From positions 44,734-108,733 of the forward strand of contig CADCNH010000008.1 of the NCBI GenBank assembly GCA_902802755.1: a DNA stretch of 64,000 nucleotides, written 5' to 3'. Positions 34,325 to 42,439 of this stretch are shown piece by piece. This stretch comes from an uncultured Bacteroidota bacterium (lineage in GTDB: Bacteria > Bacteroidota > Bacteroidia > Bacteroidales > WCHB1-69). Below the pieces are notes generated by a model. The model worked only from the letters and a program-made list of their open reading frames with translations, did no database searches and was not told the DNA's origin. Every line of letters starts with the position of its first letter. Positions within the stretch are counted from its first letter, which is position 1. A program made the translations under genes and the position numbers.

Positions 34325-35335
34325 ATGAAACAGCTGGCTATTGTCATATTGAATTGGAATGGGAAGCGCTTCTTGGAGAAGTTTCTTCCAACCTTATTGG
34401 CCAACTGCAACGAGAACAGCGAGGTGGTGATAGTGGACAACGCCTCTACCGACGATTCCATAAAATTTCTCACCACTAATTACCCACAGCTACGAATCAT
34501 CATCAATGATGAAAACTACGGATTTGCGAAAGGCTATAATGTTGGTTTGCGCCAGATAGAGGCCAAGTATTACTGCCTGCTGAACTCTGATATCGAGGTC
34601 ACACCTCATTGGACAGAACCAGTGATCGCCCAGATGGAGGCTGACGAACAGATTGCCGCTGTGCAGCCCAAACTATTATCCTACCACAATCGCACCCAAT
34701 TCGAATATGCCGGTGCCGCTGGGGGCTTCATCGACAAATATGGTTACCCATTCTGCCGAGGACGATTTTTTGACGTACTGGAAGAAGATAAAGGACAATA
34801 TGACAAAGAGATGCGTATATTTTGGGCTTCTGGTGCAGCCTTGTTCGTCCGCAGCGACATTTATCACCAGTTGGGCGGTTTAGACGACGACTTCTTCGCC
34901 CACATGGAGGAAATCGATTTCTGCTGGCGTATCAACAACGCGGGCTACAAAATCATGTTCAACCCCAACGCTGTTGTCTATCATATCGGAGGCGGAACCC
35001 TACCCAAAGAAAACTCTTTCAAGACCTACCTCAACTATAGAAACGACCTGTTCCTATTGCTCAAGAACTTGCCCAAACGACGACTGTTCATCACCTTTTT
35101 CATCAGATTCTTCCTGGATATATTAGCTGCTTTTGTTTTCCTGATGCAGGGCCACAAAAAAGATTTCACCGCTGTTTTCCGTGCCATGAATGCTTTCCGC
35201 AAGGGTTACCGCAACATGAAGCGAAAACGTGGACATATCTCAGAAGAGGCCTTCCGAATGACCTACCCCCACTCTATTGTCTTCGCGAGGTTTATCAAGC
35301 GGAAGAAGTATTTTGATGGGCAGAAACTGACGTAA
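34325..35335 (+). CDS. Glycosyltransferase family 2 (rhamnosyltransferase-like)
   Basis: The 336-residue enzyme has a GT-A fold: AIVILNWNGKRFLEKFLP at the N-terminus, VVIVDNASTDDS, NYGFAKGYNVGL, the metal-binding LLNSDIEV and the acceptor-side GGLDDDFFAHMEEIDFCWR. A C-terminal hydrophobic segment (~residues 255-275, FITFFIRFFLDILAAFVFL) followed by a basic tail suggests peripheral or single-pass attachment to the inner membrane. WbbL-like members add rhamnose or similar sugars to O-antigen or polysaccharide; donor and acceptor are not determinable. The gene is alone with its own promoter. Confidence 0.88.
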   Translation: MKQLAIVILNWNGKRFLEKFLPTLLANCNENSEVVIVDNASTDDSIKFLTTNYPQLRIIINDENYGFAKGYNVGLRQIEAKYYCLLNSDIEVTPHWTEPVIAQMEADEQIAAVQPKLLSYHNRTQFEYAGAAGGFIDKYGYPFCRGRFFDVLEEDKGQYDKEMRIFWASGAALFVRSDIYHQLGGLDDDFFAHMEEIDFCWRINNAGYKIMFNPNAVVYHIGGGTLPKENSFKTYLNYRNDLFLLLKNLPKRRLFITFFIRFFLDILAAFVFLMQGHKKDFTAVFRAMNAFRKGYRNMKRKRGHISEEAFRMTYPHSIVFARFIKRKKYFDGQKLT

Positions 35336-35436
35336 AGTCATGGTAATTAACAATTAATAATTAACAATCATTGAAATTTACGACACACTCCATTATTCAT
35401 TATTCATTGTTCATTATTCATTAATCAATTGTCGCC

Positions 35437-36186
35437 ATGGAAATTTTCAGCATATTTTATAATTACCTCCTATGGATTATGACCATCCTGGGAGTTATTG
35501 TTTTCATCATATTGCAATTTATCACGCCCGCATACGGCATGACTTACAATAACCGCTGGGGTAATTCGGTAAGAAGCAAAACAGGATGGTTTATCATGGA
35601 AATTCCCGTTTTTGCGGCTATGCTGATTATGTTTCTCATTTCCCTGCACTACGGTCATGGATTCAACTGGGTGACTTTCACCATGTTCTGTTTCTTTGAA
35701 ATACACTATCTTCAACGCTCTATCATTTTCCCATCACTGATGAAAGGCACCAGCAAGATGCCTATCTCCATCATTGTTGTAGGCGTGTTCTTCAACACCT
35801 GCAATGCACTGATGCAAGACCCCATCAGCTGGTTCTGGTCGCCACAGTTCATCATCGGCACCTTCCTCTTTTTCTTGGGTATGGTCATCAACCTCTCCGC
35901 CGACCGCATTATACGCGCGTTGAGGCAAGACAAAAACGACAACAACTATTATATCCCTTACGGCTGGCCCTTCAAGAATATTAGTTCCGCTAACTATTTC
36001 GGTGAGATTTTAGAATGGGTGGGATTTGCAGTTCTCTGCTGGTCAATGGCTGGCTTAGTATTTGTAATTTGGAGTTTCGCCAACATCGTGCCCCGTTCCA
36101 AGGCCGTGTATGAGCGTTATACCCAGTTCTTTGGCGAGGAATTCACGAAACTGAAGAGGTACAAGATTTTTCCGTACATCTATTAA
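35437..36186 (+). CDS. Steroid 5-alpha-reductase (SRD5A) family membrane protein
   Basis: The 249-residue protein has about six to seven membrane segments. Its C-terminal half carries the SRD5A signature in order: FFEIHYLQRSIIFP, GMVINLSADRIIRALRQ, YYIPYGWPFKNISSANYFGEILEW (here IPYGWPFKNIS then NYFGEILEWVGFA), and a tail YERYTQFFGEEFTKLKRYKIFP. This matches eukaryotic SRD5A1 well from memory, including the NADPH-binding and NYFGE residues. Such enzymes reduce the delta-4 double bond of 3-oxo-steroids; gut Bacteroidota are known to carry homologues acting on bile acids and steroid hormones. Whether this one uses a steroid or another enone lipid is open. It stands alone. Confidence 0.88.
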   Translation: MEIFSIFYNYLLWIMTILGVIVFIILQFITPAYGMTYNNRWGNSVRSKTGWFIMEIPVFAAMLIMFLISLHYGHGFNWVTFTMFCFFEIHYLQRSIIFPSLMKGTSKMPISIIVVGVFFNTCNALMQDPISWFWSPQFIIGTFLFFLGMVINLSADRIIRALRQDKNDNNYYIPYGWPFKNISSANYFGEILEWVGFAVLCWSMAGLVFVIWSFANIVPRSKAVYERYTQFFGEEFTKLKRYKIFPYIY

Positions 36187-36189
36187 AGT

Positions 36190-36480
36190 TGAAAACTGAA
36201 AACTGAAAACTGAAAGTTGATAAATAGGGATTAGAGGAAAAGAATTCAAAATTCAAAATTCAAAAAACTCCCCTTGAGCGCAGCGAAACTCTCCTCGAAC
36301 GAAGTGAGAATCTCCTGATGCAAAGCATCACTCCCCTTGAGGGCGAAGCCCGAAACCCCACTTTTAATAATTTGCGCATAAAAAATTGTCAGTTGTCAAC
36401 TTGACTGGCCACTGACCACTAATCCCTGATCACTGATCACTGAAAATTAGCACATTAACCAATTTGCTAATTTGCTAATT
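36190..36480. repeat. Composite repeat region: GAAAACT words, CGAAG-loop array, TTAG tract
   Basis: In order: GAAAACTGAAAACTGAAAGTTG (36190-36215, near-identical to 33594-33625), ATTCAAAATTCAAAA (36243-36266), the CTCCCC/CGAAG-loop array (36267-36362), CACTGACCACTAA and GATCACTGATCACTG words (36405-36440), and a TTAG tract (36446-36480). No gene is present between 36187 and the TPP riboswitch. Confidence 0.65.
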
Positions 36481-36486
36481 TCTTTG

Positions 36487-36494
36487 TATTTTTG
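36487..36494 (+). promoter_or_regulatory. -7 box for the TPP-riboswitch operon
   Basis: TATTTTTG followed by CCG. Transcription would start around 36501, just before the riboswitch. Confidence 0.65.
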
Positions 36495-36505
36495 CCGCCA
36501 TATTT

Positions 36506-36574
36506 GAAAGGGGTGCTTAACAGCTGAGATCATACCCAATGAACCTGATACGGATAATGCCGGCGAAGGGAACA
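36506..36574 (+). promoter_or_regulatory. TPP (THI-box) riboswitch
   Basis: All conserved parts are present in order: GGGGTGC, GCTGAGAT, ACCC, GAACCTGATACGGATAATGC and CGGCGAAGGGAA. The CTGAGA and CGGATAATGCC blocks bind the pyrimidine and pyrophosphate of TPP. It lies in the leader of the TonB receptor gene with 64 bases between its end and the ATG, so TPP should repress expression of the receptor and PnuT. Confidence 0.95.
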
Positions 36575-36638
36575 ATTGCAGTAATCTTACTTATTTCAAC
36601 CTCTTTCGTTTTTAGTATTAACCTTAAAACGGAAAGAA

Positions 36639-38948
36639 ATGAAGTATTTCGCAAAACAAAAACAAGACTCTTCCTCAAAGAGGAAACCAAAATTCTTTAA
36701 TGTTGCCTTAATATGCCTGCTGGCCATGCTGGGTGGAATGCTGGGTGCACATGCCCAAAGCCTACCTGACTCGCTGAACCCTATCTTGTTGGAGGGAGTG
36801 GGCATCAGCTGGACCAAACCCAGCGGCGAGGAGATGTTCTCCGCCACCAGCATCAACAAGGACGAAATCAACAGCAACCTGGGCAACGGCAGCATCAACA
36901 ATCTCTTTGACATGGTGCCCTCAATGACCACCACCTCTGACGCCGGTACTGGTATCGGCTACACCTACATGCGTATCCGTGGCATCGACCAGACTCGTAT
37001 CAATGTCACTATCAATGGCATAGCTCTTAACGATGCCGAATCACAAGGTTCCTGGTTTGTCAACCTGCCCGACTTTGGTGCCAAAGTGCAACAGTTGGAT
37101 ATACAGCGCGGTGTGGGTACTTCCAATAACGGTTCCGCCGCTTTTGGTGCCACCATGAATTTTGGAACACTGGACAACGCGCACCAACGTTTCTTCGAAA
37201 TCAGCAGCTCCGCAGGTTCTTTCAACACCTTCCGCAACTCCGCCACTTTCGGCACTGGACTGATCGGTGATGTCTTTGCCGCTACCATTTCATATTCAAA
37301 TGTGCTGAGCGACGGTTATATCAATTTCGCCTCTGCCCGACTGCACAATCTCTTTTTCTCCAGCGATTTTTACCTGAAGAATAAAAAGAAAAACAAGAAC
37401 TACGGCAAGCTGAAGCTGAATCTTATCTATGGTAACGAGAAAACCGGTCTGGCTTGGGACGGTGTGCCCAGCAATATGCTTAGCATTGACCGCCGATATA
37501 ACGGCTGCGGTCTCTATACCGACCCCACCGGCATCGAACATCACTACTCCAACGAGACCGACAACTATCAGCAGCTACACGCCCAGCTGTTTTACGACTA
37601 TAACAAACGTATAACCGACCGAAACCTTCTCAAAGTGAATGTGGCAGGACATTTCACCCGAGGCATAGGCTATTATGAGCAGTACAAACAGGACAAGAAA
37701 TACTCCAAATACGCCCTCTCCAACCCGATTATTGACGGAGACACCATCAGAAGGGGCGACTTCATCACCCAGAAATACTTAGACAACTATTTTTATGGAG
37801 TGACTTTCAGCGTGAAACAGAATTTCCTGAAAGTGGGCAAGAATGAGCCCGACAACAAACTCGGATGGTCGGTAGGCGGTGCCTTCAACCAATACTACGG
37901 CAAACACTACGGCATAGTGAAATGGGCCCAGTTTGGCGGTGTGCCCAACGGTTACCACTGGTACGACGGCACAGGCACCAAGAACAAATTCAACCTCTAC
38001 GGCACCCTTGACTATACCCAGGGACGCTGGTATGCATACGTGGACCTGCAATACAGAATGATCATGTACGACATCAACGGTATCGATGACAACCTGGTGG
38101 ACGTTACCCAAAAACACCTGTGGCACTTCTTCAACCCAAAAGCTGGTGTGAGCGTGGACCTTGACCGCAACAGACACCACAGCCTCTACCTCTCGTTGGC
38201 CCGTTCACAACGCGAGCCCACCCGTGCCGACCTTGTGGACAGCCCCAAAGACAAAAAACCTGTGCCCGAAACCCTCTACGATATAGAACTGGGCTACCGT
38301 ATGCAATACAAGAAATACGCCTTCAACGCCAACGCCTACTTTATGTATTACGACAAACAGCTGGTACTGACCGGTCAAATCAACGATATGGGCACTGCCA
38401 TTATGACCAATGTTGATAAGAGCTACCGCATGGGTATCGAATTGATTTCCGCCTACAAGCCCATCAAATACTTCACTTGGAACATCAAGGGAACCTTCAG
38501 CCTGAACAAGATTCTGGACTATACCGAATATGTGGATGATTGGGATAATGGCGGACAGGTGGTCAAACATCTCGGCACCACCGACATTTCCTTCTCACCA
38601 AACATTGTGGCCTCCAACGAATTCATTGTGACCCCCGTTGACAACTTCAATATAGCCCTGACCACCCAGTTTGTGAGCCGCCAGTATCTCGACAACAGCA
38701 GTAACAAGGCATACTCGCTGAAGCCATACTGTGTCACCAATCTGAACCTCAGCTACTGTTTCCACACCAAGCCAGTGAAAGACATTGAGTTGTTCTTCCG
38801 CATCAACAACCTCTTCAACGCCAAATACGAAAGCAACGCATGGATTTATCGGTACATTTACGAAGGCGTTGAGTGCGTCGATGATGGCTACTTCCCGCAG
38901 GCCACGATTAACTTTATGGGTGGGGTGAGAATTAAGTTTGCAAAATAG
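36639..38948 (+). CDS. TonB-dependent outer-membrane receptor, predicted for thiamine
   Basis: The 769-residue receptor has a signal peptide (cleavage after LGAHAQ or just before it, ~residue 40), a plug domain (SINKDEINSNLGNGSINNLFD, MRIRGIDQTRINVTINGIALND, DIQRGVGTSNNGSAAFGATMNFGT) and a 22-strand barrel ending in MGGVRIKFAK, with the terminal aromatic/basic residues near normal. The TPP riboswitch upstream and pnuT downstream identify the likely ligand as thiamine or a phosphorylated form (OMR1-type). No SusD partner is present, which fits a vitamin rather than glycan receptor. Confidence 0.9.
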   Translation: MKYFAKQKQDSSSKRKPKFFNVALICLLAMLGGMLGAHAQSLPDSLNPILLEGVGISWTKPSGEEMFSATSINKDEINSNLGNGSINNLFDMVPSMTTTSDAGTGIGYTYMRIRGIDQTRINVTINGIALNDAESQGSWFVNLPDFGAKVQQLDIQRGVGTSNNGSAAFGATMNFGTLDNAHQRFFEISSSAGSFNTFRNSATFGTGLIGDVFAATISYSNVLSDGYINFASARLHNLFFSSDFYLKNKKKNKNYGKLKLNLIYGNEKTGLAWDGVPSNMLSIDRRYNGCGLYTDPTGIEHHYSNETDNYQQLHAQLFYDYNKRITDRNLLKVNVAGHFTRGIGYYEQYKQDKKYSKYALSNPIIDGDTIRRGDFITQKYLDNYFYGVTFSVKQNFLKVGKNEPDNKLGWSVGGAFNQYYGKHYGIVKWAQFGGVPNGYHWYDGTGTKNKFNLYGTLDYTQGRWYAYVDLQYRMIMYDINGIDDNLVDVTQKHLWHFFNPKAGVSVDLDRNRHHSLYLSLARSQREPTRADLVDSPKDKKPVPETLYDIELGYRMQYKKYAFNANAYFMYYDKQLVLTGQINDMGTAIMTNVDKSYRMGIELISAYKPIKYFTWNIKGTFSLNKILDYTEYVDDWDNGGQVVKHLGTTDISFSPNIVASNEFIVTPVDNFNIALTTQFVSRQYLDNSSNKAYSLKPYCVTNLNLSYCFHTKPVKDIELFFRINNLFNAKYESNAWIYRYIYEGVECVDDGYFPQATINFMGGVRIKFAK

Positions 38949-39142
38949 CTAATTTGCCAATTAACAATGTGCTAATGTGCCAATTATTAATTAGCAAATT
39001 AGTTAATTGGTTAATTAGCAAATGATTTTTAATGTACCAATGAATGAAACTGAAAACTGAATGTTGTTAATTGAATTTTGAATCTTGAACTTTGAATTTA
39101 TTAATTTGCACATTGGCACATTAACTAATTAGCACATTGAAA
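38944..39142. repeat. TTAG-rich tracts between the receptor gene and pnuT
   Basis: The 196-base spacer inside the riboswitch operon is built from TTAGCAAATTAG, AATGTGCCAATT, GAAAACTGAA, TTGAATTTTGAATC and TTAACTAATTAGCACATT words. The receptor stop codon TAG lies at the first repeat word. Confidence 0.7.
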
Positions 39143-39144
39143 TC

Positions 39145-39729
39145 ATGGATCCAGCAACTATCATCGAATACATCGGCGTAGCTATCGGCCTTGCCTATCT
39201 GATTTTGGAATACAAGGCATCATTCTGGCTGTGGCCGGTAGGAATACTCATGTCGTTGTTTTACATCGTCATTTTCTTCCAGTCAAAATTTTATGCTGAC
39301 GCGGGTATTTATACCTATTACTTAGGAGCGAATTTATACGGATTGATTGAGTGGCGGAGAAACAGCCAGAAAACCTCGGAAAAATCCATTGAGATGCCCA
39401 TCACACACACGCCGAAAGGCAAAATCTTGCCGTTAACACTCATCGGGCTAGCGATATGGGCGGCATTGTGGCTGTTGCTCAGCCACCTCACCGACAGTCC
39501 TGTACCTTTTGGCGATTCTTTCACCACTGCTTTGAGTGTGGTGGCCATGTACCTGTTGGCCAAGAAGCACATTGAGCACTGGTGGCTGTGGGTCATTGTC
39601 AACCTCGTATCCACTGTACTTTACGCATGGAAAGGACTCTACCCGATGGCAAGCTTCTTTGCATTCTACACAATTATTGCCGCCATGGGATATTTCAACT
39701 GGCGGAAAGAAATGCGGGGGCAAATCTAA
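39145..39729 (+). CDS. pnuT: PnuT-like thiamine transporter (PnuC family)
   Basis: The 194-residue inner-membrane protein has about seven segments. LILEYKASFWLWPVGILMS, SKFYADAGIYTYYLGANLYG-IEW and the paired WLWVIVNLVSTVLYAWKGLY are PnuC-family motifs, forming the two inverted halves. PnuC proteins move vitamins by facilitated diffusion with intracellular trapping by phosphorylation. Its place after a TPP riboswitch and TonB receptor indicates thiamine (PnuT). The thiamine pyrophosphokinase usually third in this operon is absent here. Confidence 0.9.
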   Translation: MDPATIIEYIGVAIGLAYLILEYKASFWLWPVGILMSLFYIVIFFQSKFYADAGIYTYYLGANLYGLIEWRRNSQKTSEKSIEMPITHTPKGKILPLTLIGLAIWAALWLLLSHLTDSPVPFGDSFTTALSVVAMYLLAKKHIEHWWLWVIVNLVSTVLYAWKGLYPMASFFAFYTIIAAMGYFNWRKEMRGQI

Positions 39730-39822
39730 GGTTTCTTATAATAGAAAAGTAAGAAAAAAAATCAGCAACCACACCTTTCCATAATTTCACGAAAAATTTT
39801 CCCACAATTTCCCGAATTTTTG

Positions 39823-39830
39823 TATTTTTG
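39823..39830 (+). promoter_or_regulatory. -7 box before the gene at 39867
   Basis: TATTTTTG followed by TCACG, 36 bases before the presumed TTG start. Confidence 0.55.
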
Positions 39831-39866
39831 TCACGATTTTGACTTTTCAAAACGACAAAATAGTAT

Positions 39867-40436
39867 TTGACAGACAATAAGAACGATATACTGTTTTTGC
39901 GCCAGATGGTGGAGCAGTCCGTCTCCCGCAAGATGAAGACCCCTGCAGATTTTCAATTTCTCACGGGGGTTATTCATGAGCGTTGCAAAGAGACATTGAG
40001 CGTAGCCACTCTCAAGCGCATCTGGGGTTATGTGGAGGGATACGATACCACCCGTTTTTCCACCCTTTCCATTCTCGCCCGTTGCGTGGGTTTCCACGAC
40101 TGGGAGGATTTTCTCGCCAACCATAACCGTACTGGCGAATCGTCAAACATGATACTTGGCCGTACACTATACTCCACCGACATTCCCATCAATGGTTTTC
40201 TTGCCATCGCCTGGGCTCCCGACCACCGTGTGCAGTTGCAGCATCTCGGCAACGAAAAGTTCACGGTTGTCCACAGCGAAAACTCCAAACTCAAGCCCGG
40301 CGACAGTTTCCACTGTTCTTGCTTCATCATTGGAGAACCTCTCTATTTGGACAATTTCGTGCATAACACCGATCCACCAACCCTCTTCGTGGTGGGCAAC
40401 AAGGGCGGCCTCACCGAAATATCACGGGAACGGTAA
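39867..40436 (+). CDS. Uncharacterised protein with LKRIWGYV/GFHDWEDF region
   Basis: The 189-residue protein begins at TTG 39867, the only start after an in-frame stop at 39861; a later ATG would remove the first 10 residues. Residues ~35-85 (TLSVATLKRIWGYVEGYDT, TLSILARCVGFHDWEDFL) form a helical region of a type common in Bacteroidota proteins of unknown function and look like a small DNA- or protein-binding helical bundle. The C-terminal part (~105-185) is beta-rich. A role as a regulator is only a guess. It has its own promoter and is followed by a 494-base leader region. Confidence 0.65.
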   Translation: MTDNKNDILFLRQMVEQSVSRKMKTPADFQFLTGVIHERCKETLSVATLKRIWGYVEGYDTTRFSTLSILARCVGFHDWEDFLANHNRTGESSNMILGRTLYSTDIPINGFLAIAWAPDHRVQLQHLGNEKFTVVHSENSKLKPGDSFHCSCFIIGEPLYLDNFVHNTDPPTLFVVGNKGGLTEISRER

Positions 40437-40552
40437 ACAGGCTGTATGCTGCGGTAACAACAGCAATATTTCCTTCATGACACCTTTCCATCTCAAAACA
40501 CGGCAATACAATAAGAACCAATAAGAACTAAGCGACCAATTAATCAAGTTGT

Positions 40553-40560
40553 TATTTTTG
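40553..40560 (+). promoter_or_regulatory. -7 box P1 of the 40.5-43 kb locus
   Basis: TATTTTTG, followed at once by a perfect 12-bp inverted repeat and then TGACGTTCTTTGA at 40590. Confidence 0.55.
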
Positions 40561-40594
40561 CGTCATGAAATTTTCAACCCATAATTTCATGACG
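40561..40594. promoter_or_regulatory. 12-bp perfect inverted repeat at the P1 start site
   Basis: CGTCATGAAATT (40561-40572) is mirrored by AATTTCATGACG (40583-40594) around 10 bases. Its place over the expected start of transcription suggests an operator or a 5' RNA hairpin. The core TGCGTCATGWAAA recurs at 44456-44468 upstream of the kinase gene. Confidence 0.55.
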
Positions 40595-40640
40595 TTCTTT
40601 GAAAAAAAACACAATTCACGCTTGTTTCAAATATTTTTAC

Positions 40641-40648
40641 TATATTTG
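40641..40648 (+). promoter_or_regulatory. -7 box P2 of the 40.5-43 kb locus
   Basis: TATATTTG followed by CCGCATG, and then TGACGTTCTTTAA at 40669, the same 11-base word seen after P1. The two promoters look like tandem copies 80-90 bases apart. Confidence 0.55.
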
Positions 40649-40709
40649 CCGCATGTTTTCATGTGAAACTGACGTTCTTTAAGATTTTTTGCGCATTAGC
40701 TTTTTTGTT

Positions 40710-40832
40710 TCGTCAAAGAAATCTAGCAAATTTTAATACAAAAGCAGAAAGGCAAAACAGCAAATTACGTCTGTATCAGGCGTGGATTGTTTTTTGTTTT
40801 CTGCTTGGGTTTTGCTAGAACCTCTTTGACGA
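40710..40832 (+). ncRNA. Long imperfect hairpin (leader RNA or small RNA candidate)
   Basis: Nested complementary arms form one long stem: TCGTCAAAGA (40710-40719) with TCTTTGACGA (40823-40832); TCTAGCAAA (40722-40730) with TTTGCTAGA (40811-40819); AAGCAGAAA (40742-40750) with TTTCTGCTT (40798-40806); CAAAA (40753-40757) with TTTTG (40792-40796). About 33 pairs surround a ~34-base apical region. It lies downstream of P1 and P2 and 98 bases before the gene at 40931. A run of eight T residues at 40849-40857 could end a short transcript. No known RNA family is recognised, and a miniature inverted-repeat element is an alternative. The rest of the gap 40437-40930 holds only the promoters described. 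Confidence 0.5.
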
Positions 40833-40930
40833 CAAATACAGTGCACGTCTTTTTTTTGTGCCATACAGAAAGCCCTTGCGAAAACATCAACAAGTAAAAT
40901 TGAGTATTAGCAACAATAAAAAAAACAGTT

Positions 40931-41317
40931 ATGGCAACAAAATCAGCAATTTCGGGTGAATACATCATCCAAAAACAAGAAAGCGGAAGCATTGTGGTTT
41001 ACCGCATTTTTGACAATGTGAAGGCCTCCCTTCGCGAAATTTCAGAATTAAAAGGATTCCAATATGATCCCGAATGGAATGTTCGTCAATTCGGGCGCAA
41101 ACTCTGTAAAGAATACGGTGATGGCAAGCTTGCTTTTGTAGGCAACTATGTCATTCGGGTGTTAGAAAGCGGCAGCATCGAAACCTACCGTACCTATGAT
41201 GTCCAAAAAGAAGCTTTACGCGAAATCGCTGGCAAAATCAACTTCGAGTATGACAAAGAATGGACAGTCCGACAGTTAGGAAGCAAACTCATTGACTTCA
41301 TCAATAAGGATAAATAA
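40931..41317 (+). CDS. Small protein with two copies of a WTVRQLG-type domain
   Basis: The 128-residue soluble protein consists of two repeats of about 58 residues. Each runs G-x-Y-I/V-I-x, ESGSI-x-x-YR, ALREI or SLREI, F-x-YD-x-E-W-x-VRQ-x-G-x-KL. Copy 1 covers residues ~9-63 and copy 2 ~69-126. The gene at 42440 encodes a third copy of the C-terminal half. No catalytic residues are evident, and I do not recognise a named family. It is the first gene after the tandem promoters and long hairpin, with 24 bases to the next gene. Confidence 0.75.
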   Translation: MATKSAISGEYIIQKQESGSIVVYRIFDNVKASLREISELKGFQYDPEWNVRQFGRKLCKEYGDGKLAFVGNYVIRVLESGSIETYRTYDVQKEALREIAGKINFEYDKEWTVRQLGSKLIDFINKDK

Positions 41318-41341
41318 TATCAACGACTTAGCATTAACATT

Positions 41342-41875
41342 ATGCAAAACATTGTTCTTGTTAATGAATTACGGCAGCTGACGGCAGCACGGCAGCAGGC
41401 GGTGGAGAAACGTCCGGGTGTGTATCGCTGGTGGTTTCCCAAAACCAAAGCCGAAGAACTGTTGGCACATTTCAAGAACCAAAATTCACTCAAAGGCAAA
41501 ATATTGCAAGAGCAGAAGATAAATGGGAAACAATATGTAGCCCTCTATTTTGGCATCAGCAACGACATGAGCCGACGCATCCGCTGGCACATCCGCGGTC
41601 CGTTCAAAAGTTCCACCTTGCGGCGGACACTCCGCGCCATCCTCACCCCAAACACCACCGATGACGACACGGCAGCCTCCATCGTCAACCAATGGATCGA
41701 CAAATGCTATTGGGAGTGGGACTACACGGACACAGTGGAGAGTGCAGAGCAATTGGAAACGGCGGAATTGGCGCAACAGGAATTTGCTTACCCATTGAAC
41801 ATCAGCAAGAACGAAACCATGCCCGCCGCATGGATTGCGGAATTAAAAGAACTCCGTGCCAATTCACCACATTAA
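41342..41875 (+). CDS. GIY-YIG-like nuclease-domain protein
   Basis: The 177-residue protein shows the ordered residues of a GIY-YIG domain: GVYRWW (GIY), YVALYFGIS (YIG), SRRIRWH with Arg and His, a Glu in QLETAELAQ and an Asn in PLNISKN. The family makes single-metal nucleases that cut DNA; some members are inactive or have other roles. The remaining residues (STLRRTLRAIL, INQWIDKCYWEW-like region) fit a stand-alone protein of this size. It lies between the two genes sharing the WTVRQLG domain. Target unknown. Confidence 0.7.
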   Translation: MQNIVLVNELRQLTAARQQAVEKRPGVYRWWFPKTKAEELLAHFKNQNSLKGKILQEQKINGKQYVALYFGISNDMSRRIRWHIRGPFKSSTLRRTLRAILTPNTTDDDTAASIVNQWIDKCYWEWDYTDTVESAEQLETAELAQQEFAYPLNISKNETMPAAWIAELKELRANSPH

Positions 41876-41941
41876 TCATTAAAATTATTCCTCAAGAATC
41901 CCATCAGGAATTCCATATCTGTATAACAAACAAAAAAAATC

Positions 41942-42365
41942 ATGGCAAATAAAGTTAAAGTTTACGGTCCATCCAAGAGCCACTGTTGCAGAACTGCAAA
42001 AAGCGTTCCCCGAGTCGGAAATCAAGAACAGCATAGACACCGTGGAGAACATAGTCGCTGCCGACAAATCCGGTAAATTCGATGAAAAAATGTCCAAACA
42101 AATTGGCGACATGGACATGTTTGTATGCTTAAAGAATGGTACCAAGGTAGCCTTCACCAACCCGATGTGGCCCGCCGACAAATTCCAAAAAATGACAGAA
42201 TTGGCACAGAAATATGGCATCGATTTCGAAGTCAATGAAGCGGAAAAAGGTGCGGGCAAGCGCGGAAGCTACCGTATCGAGATGGAAAAATCAAAGACTT
42301 GGCTGTGGATTCTGCTTGCGGTGATTGTCATCGCCATAATCGTATCCGTAGCCACATTGAAATAA
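41942..42365 (+). pseudogene. Frameshifted gene for a small tail-anchored protein
   Basis: The only start codon is ATG 41942 (MANKVKVY), but that frame soon gives unrelated sequence. The frame that continues to 42365 is open upstream through VHPRATVAELQKAFPESEI without any ATG until 42042. Removing one base near 41966-41967 (ACGGTCC) joins the two into a sensible 140-residue protein: MANKVKVY directly followed by VHPRATVAELQ. The C-terminus has one hydrophobic segment (WLWILLAVIVIAIIVSVAT), so the product would be anchored by its tail. It may be a true mutation, a sequencing error in a GG run, or a programmed shift. The function is unknown. Confidence 0.6.
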
Positions 42366-42439
42366 CAATCTAATTATCTTATAAAGAGGAAGCCGAAAAT
42401 CTGAAAAAGAGTAGGCATAATGCATTAAAAACGTTTTTT

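Noticed and set aside
40561..40832. TGACGTTCTTTGA words and a long hairpin, which recall CRISPR leaders in Bacteroidota
   Set aside because: No direct repeats with spacers follow, and there are no cas genes in the window.
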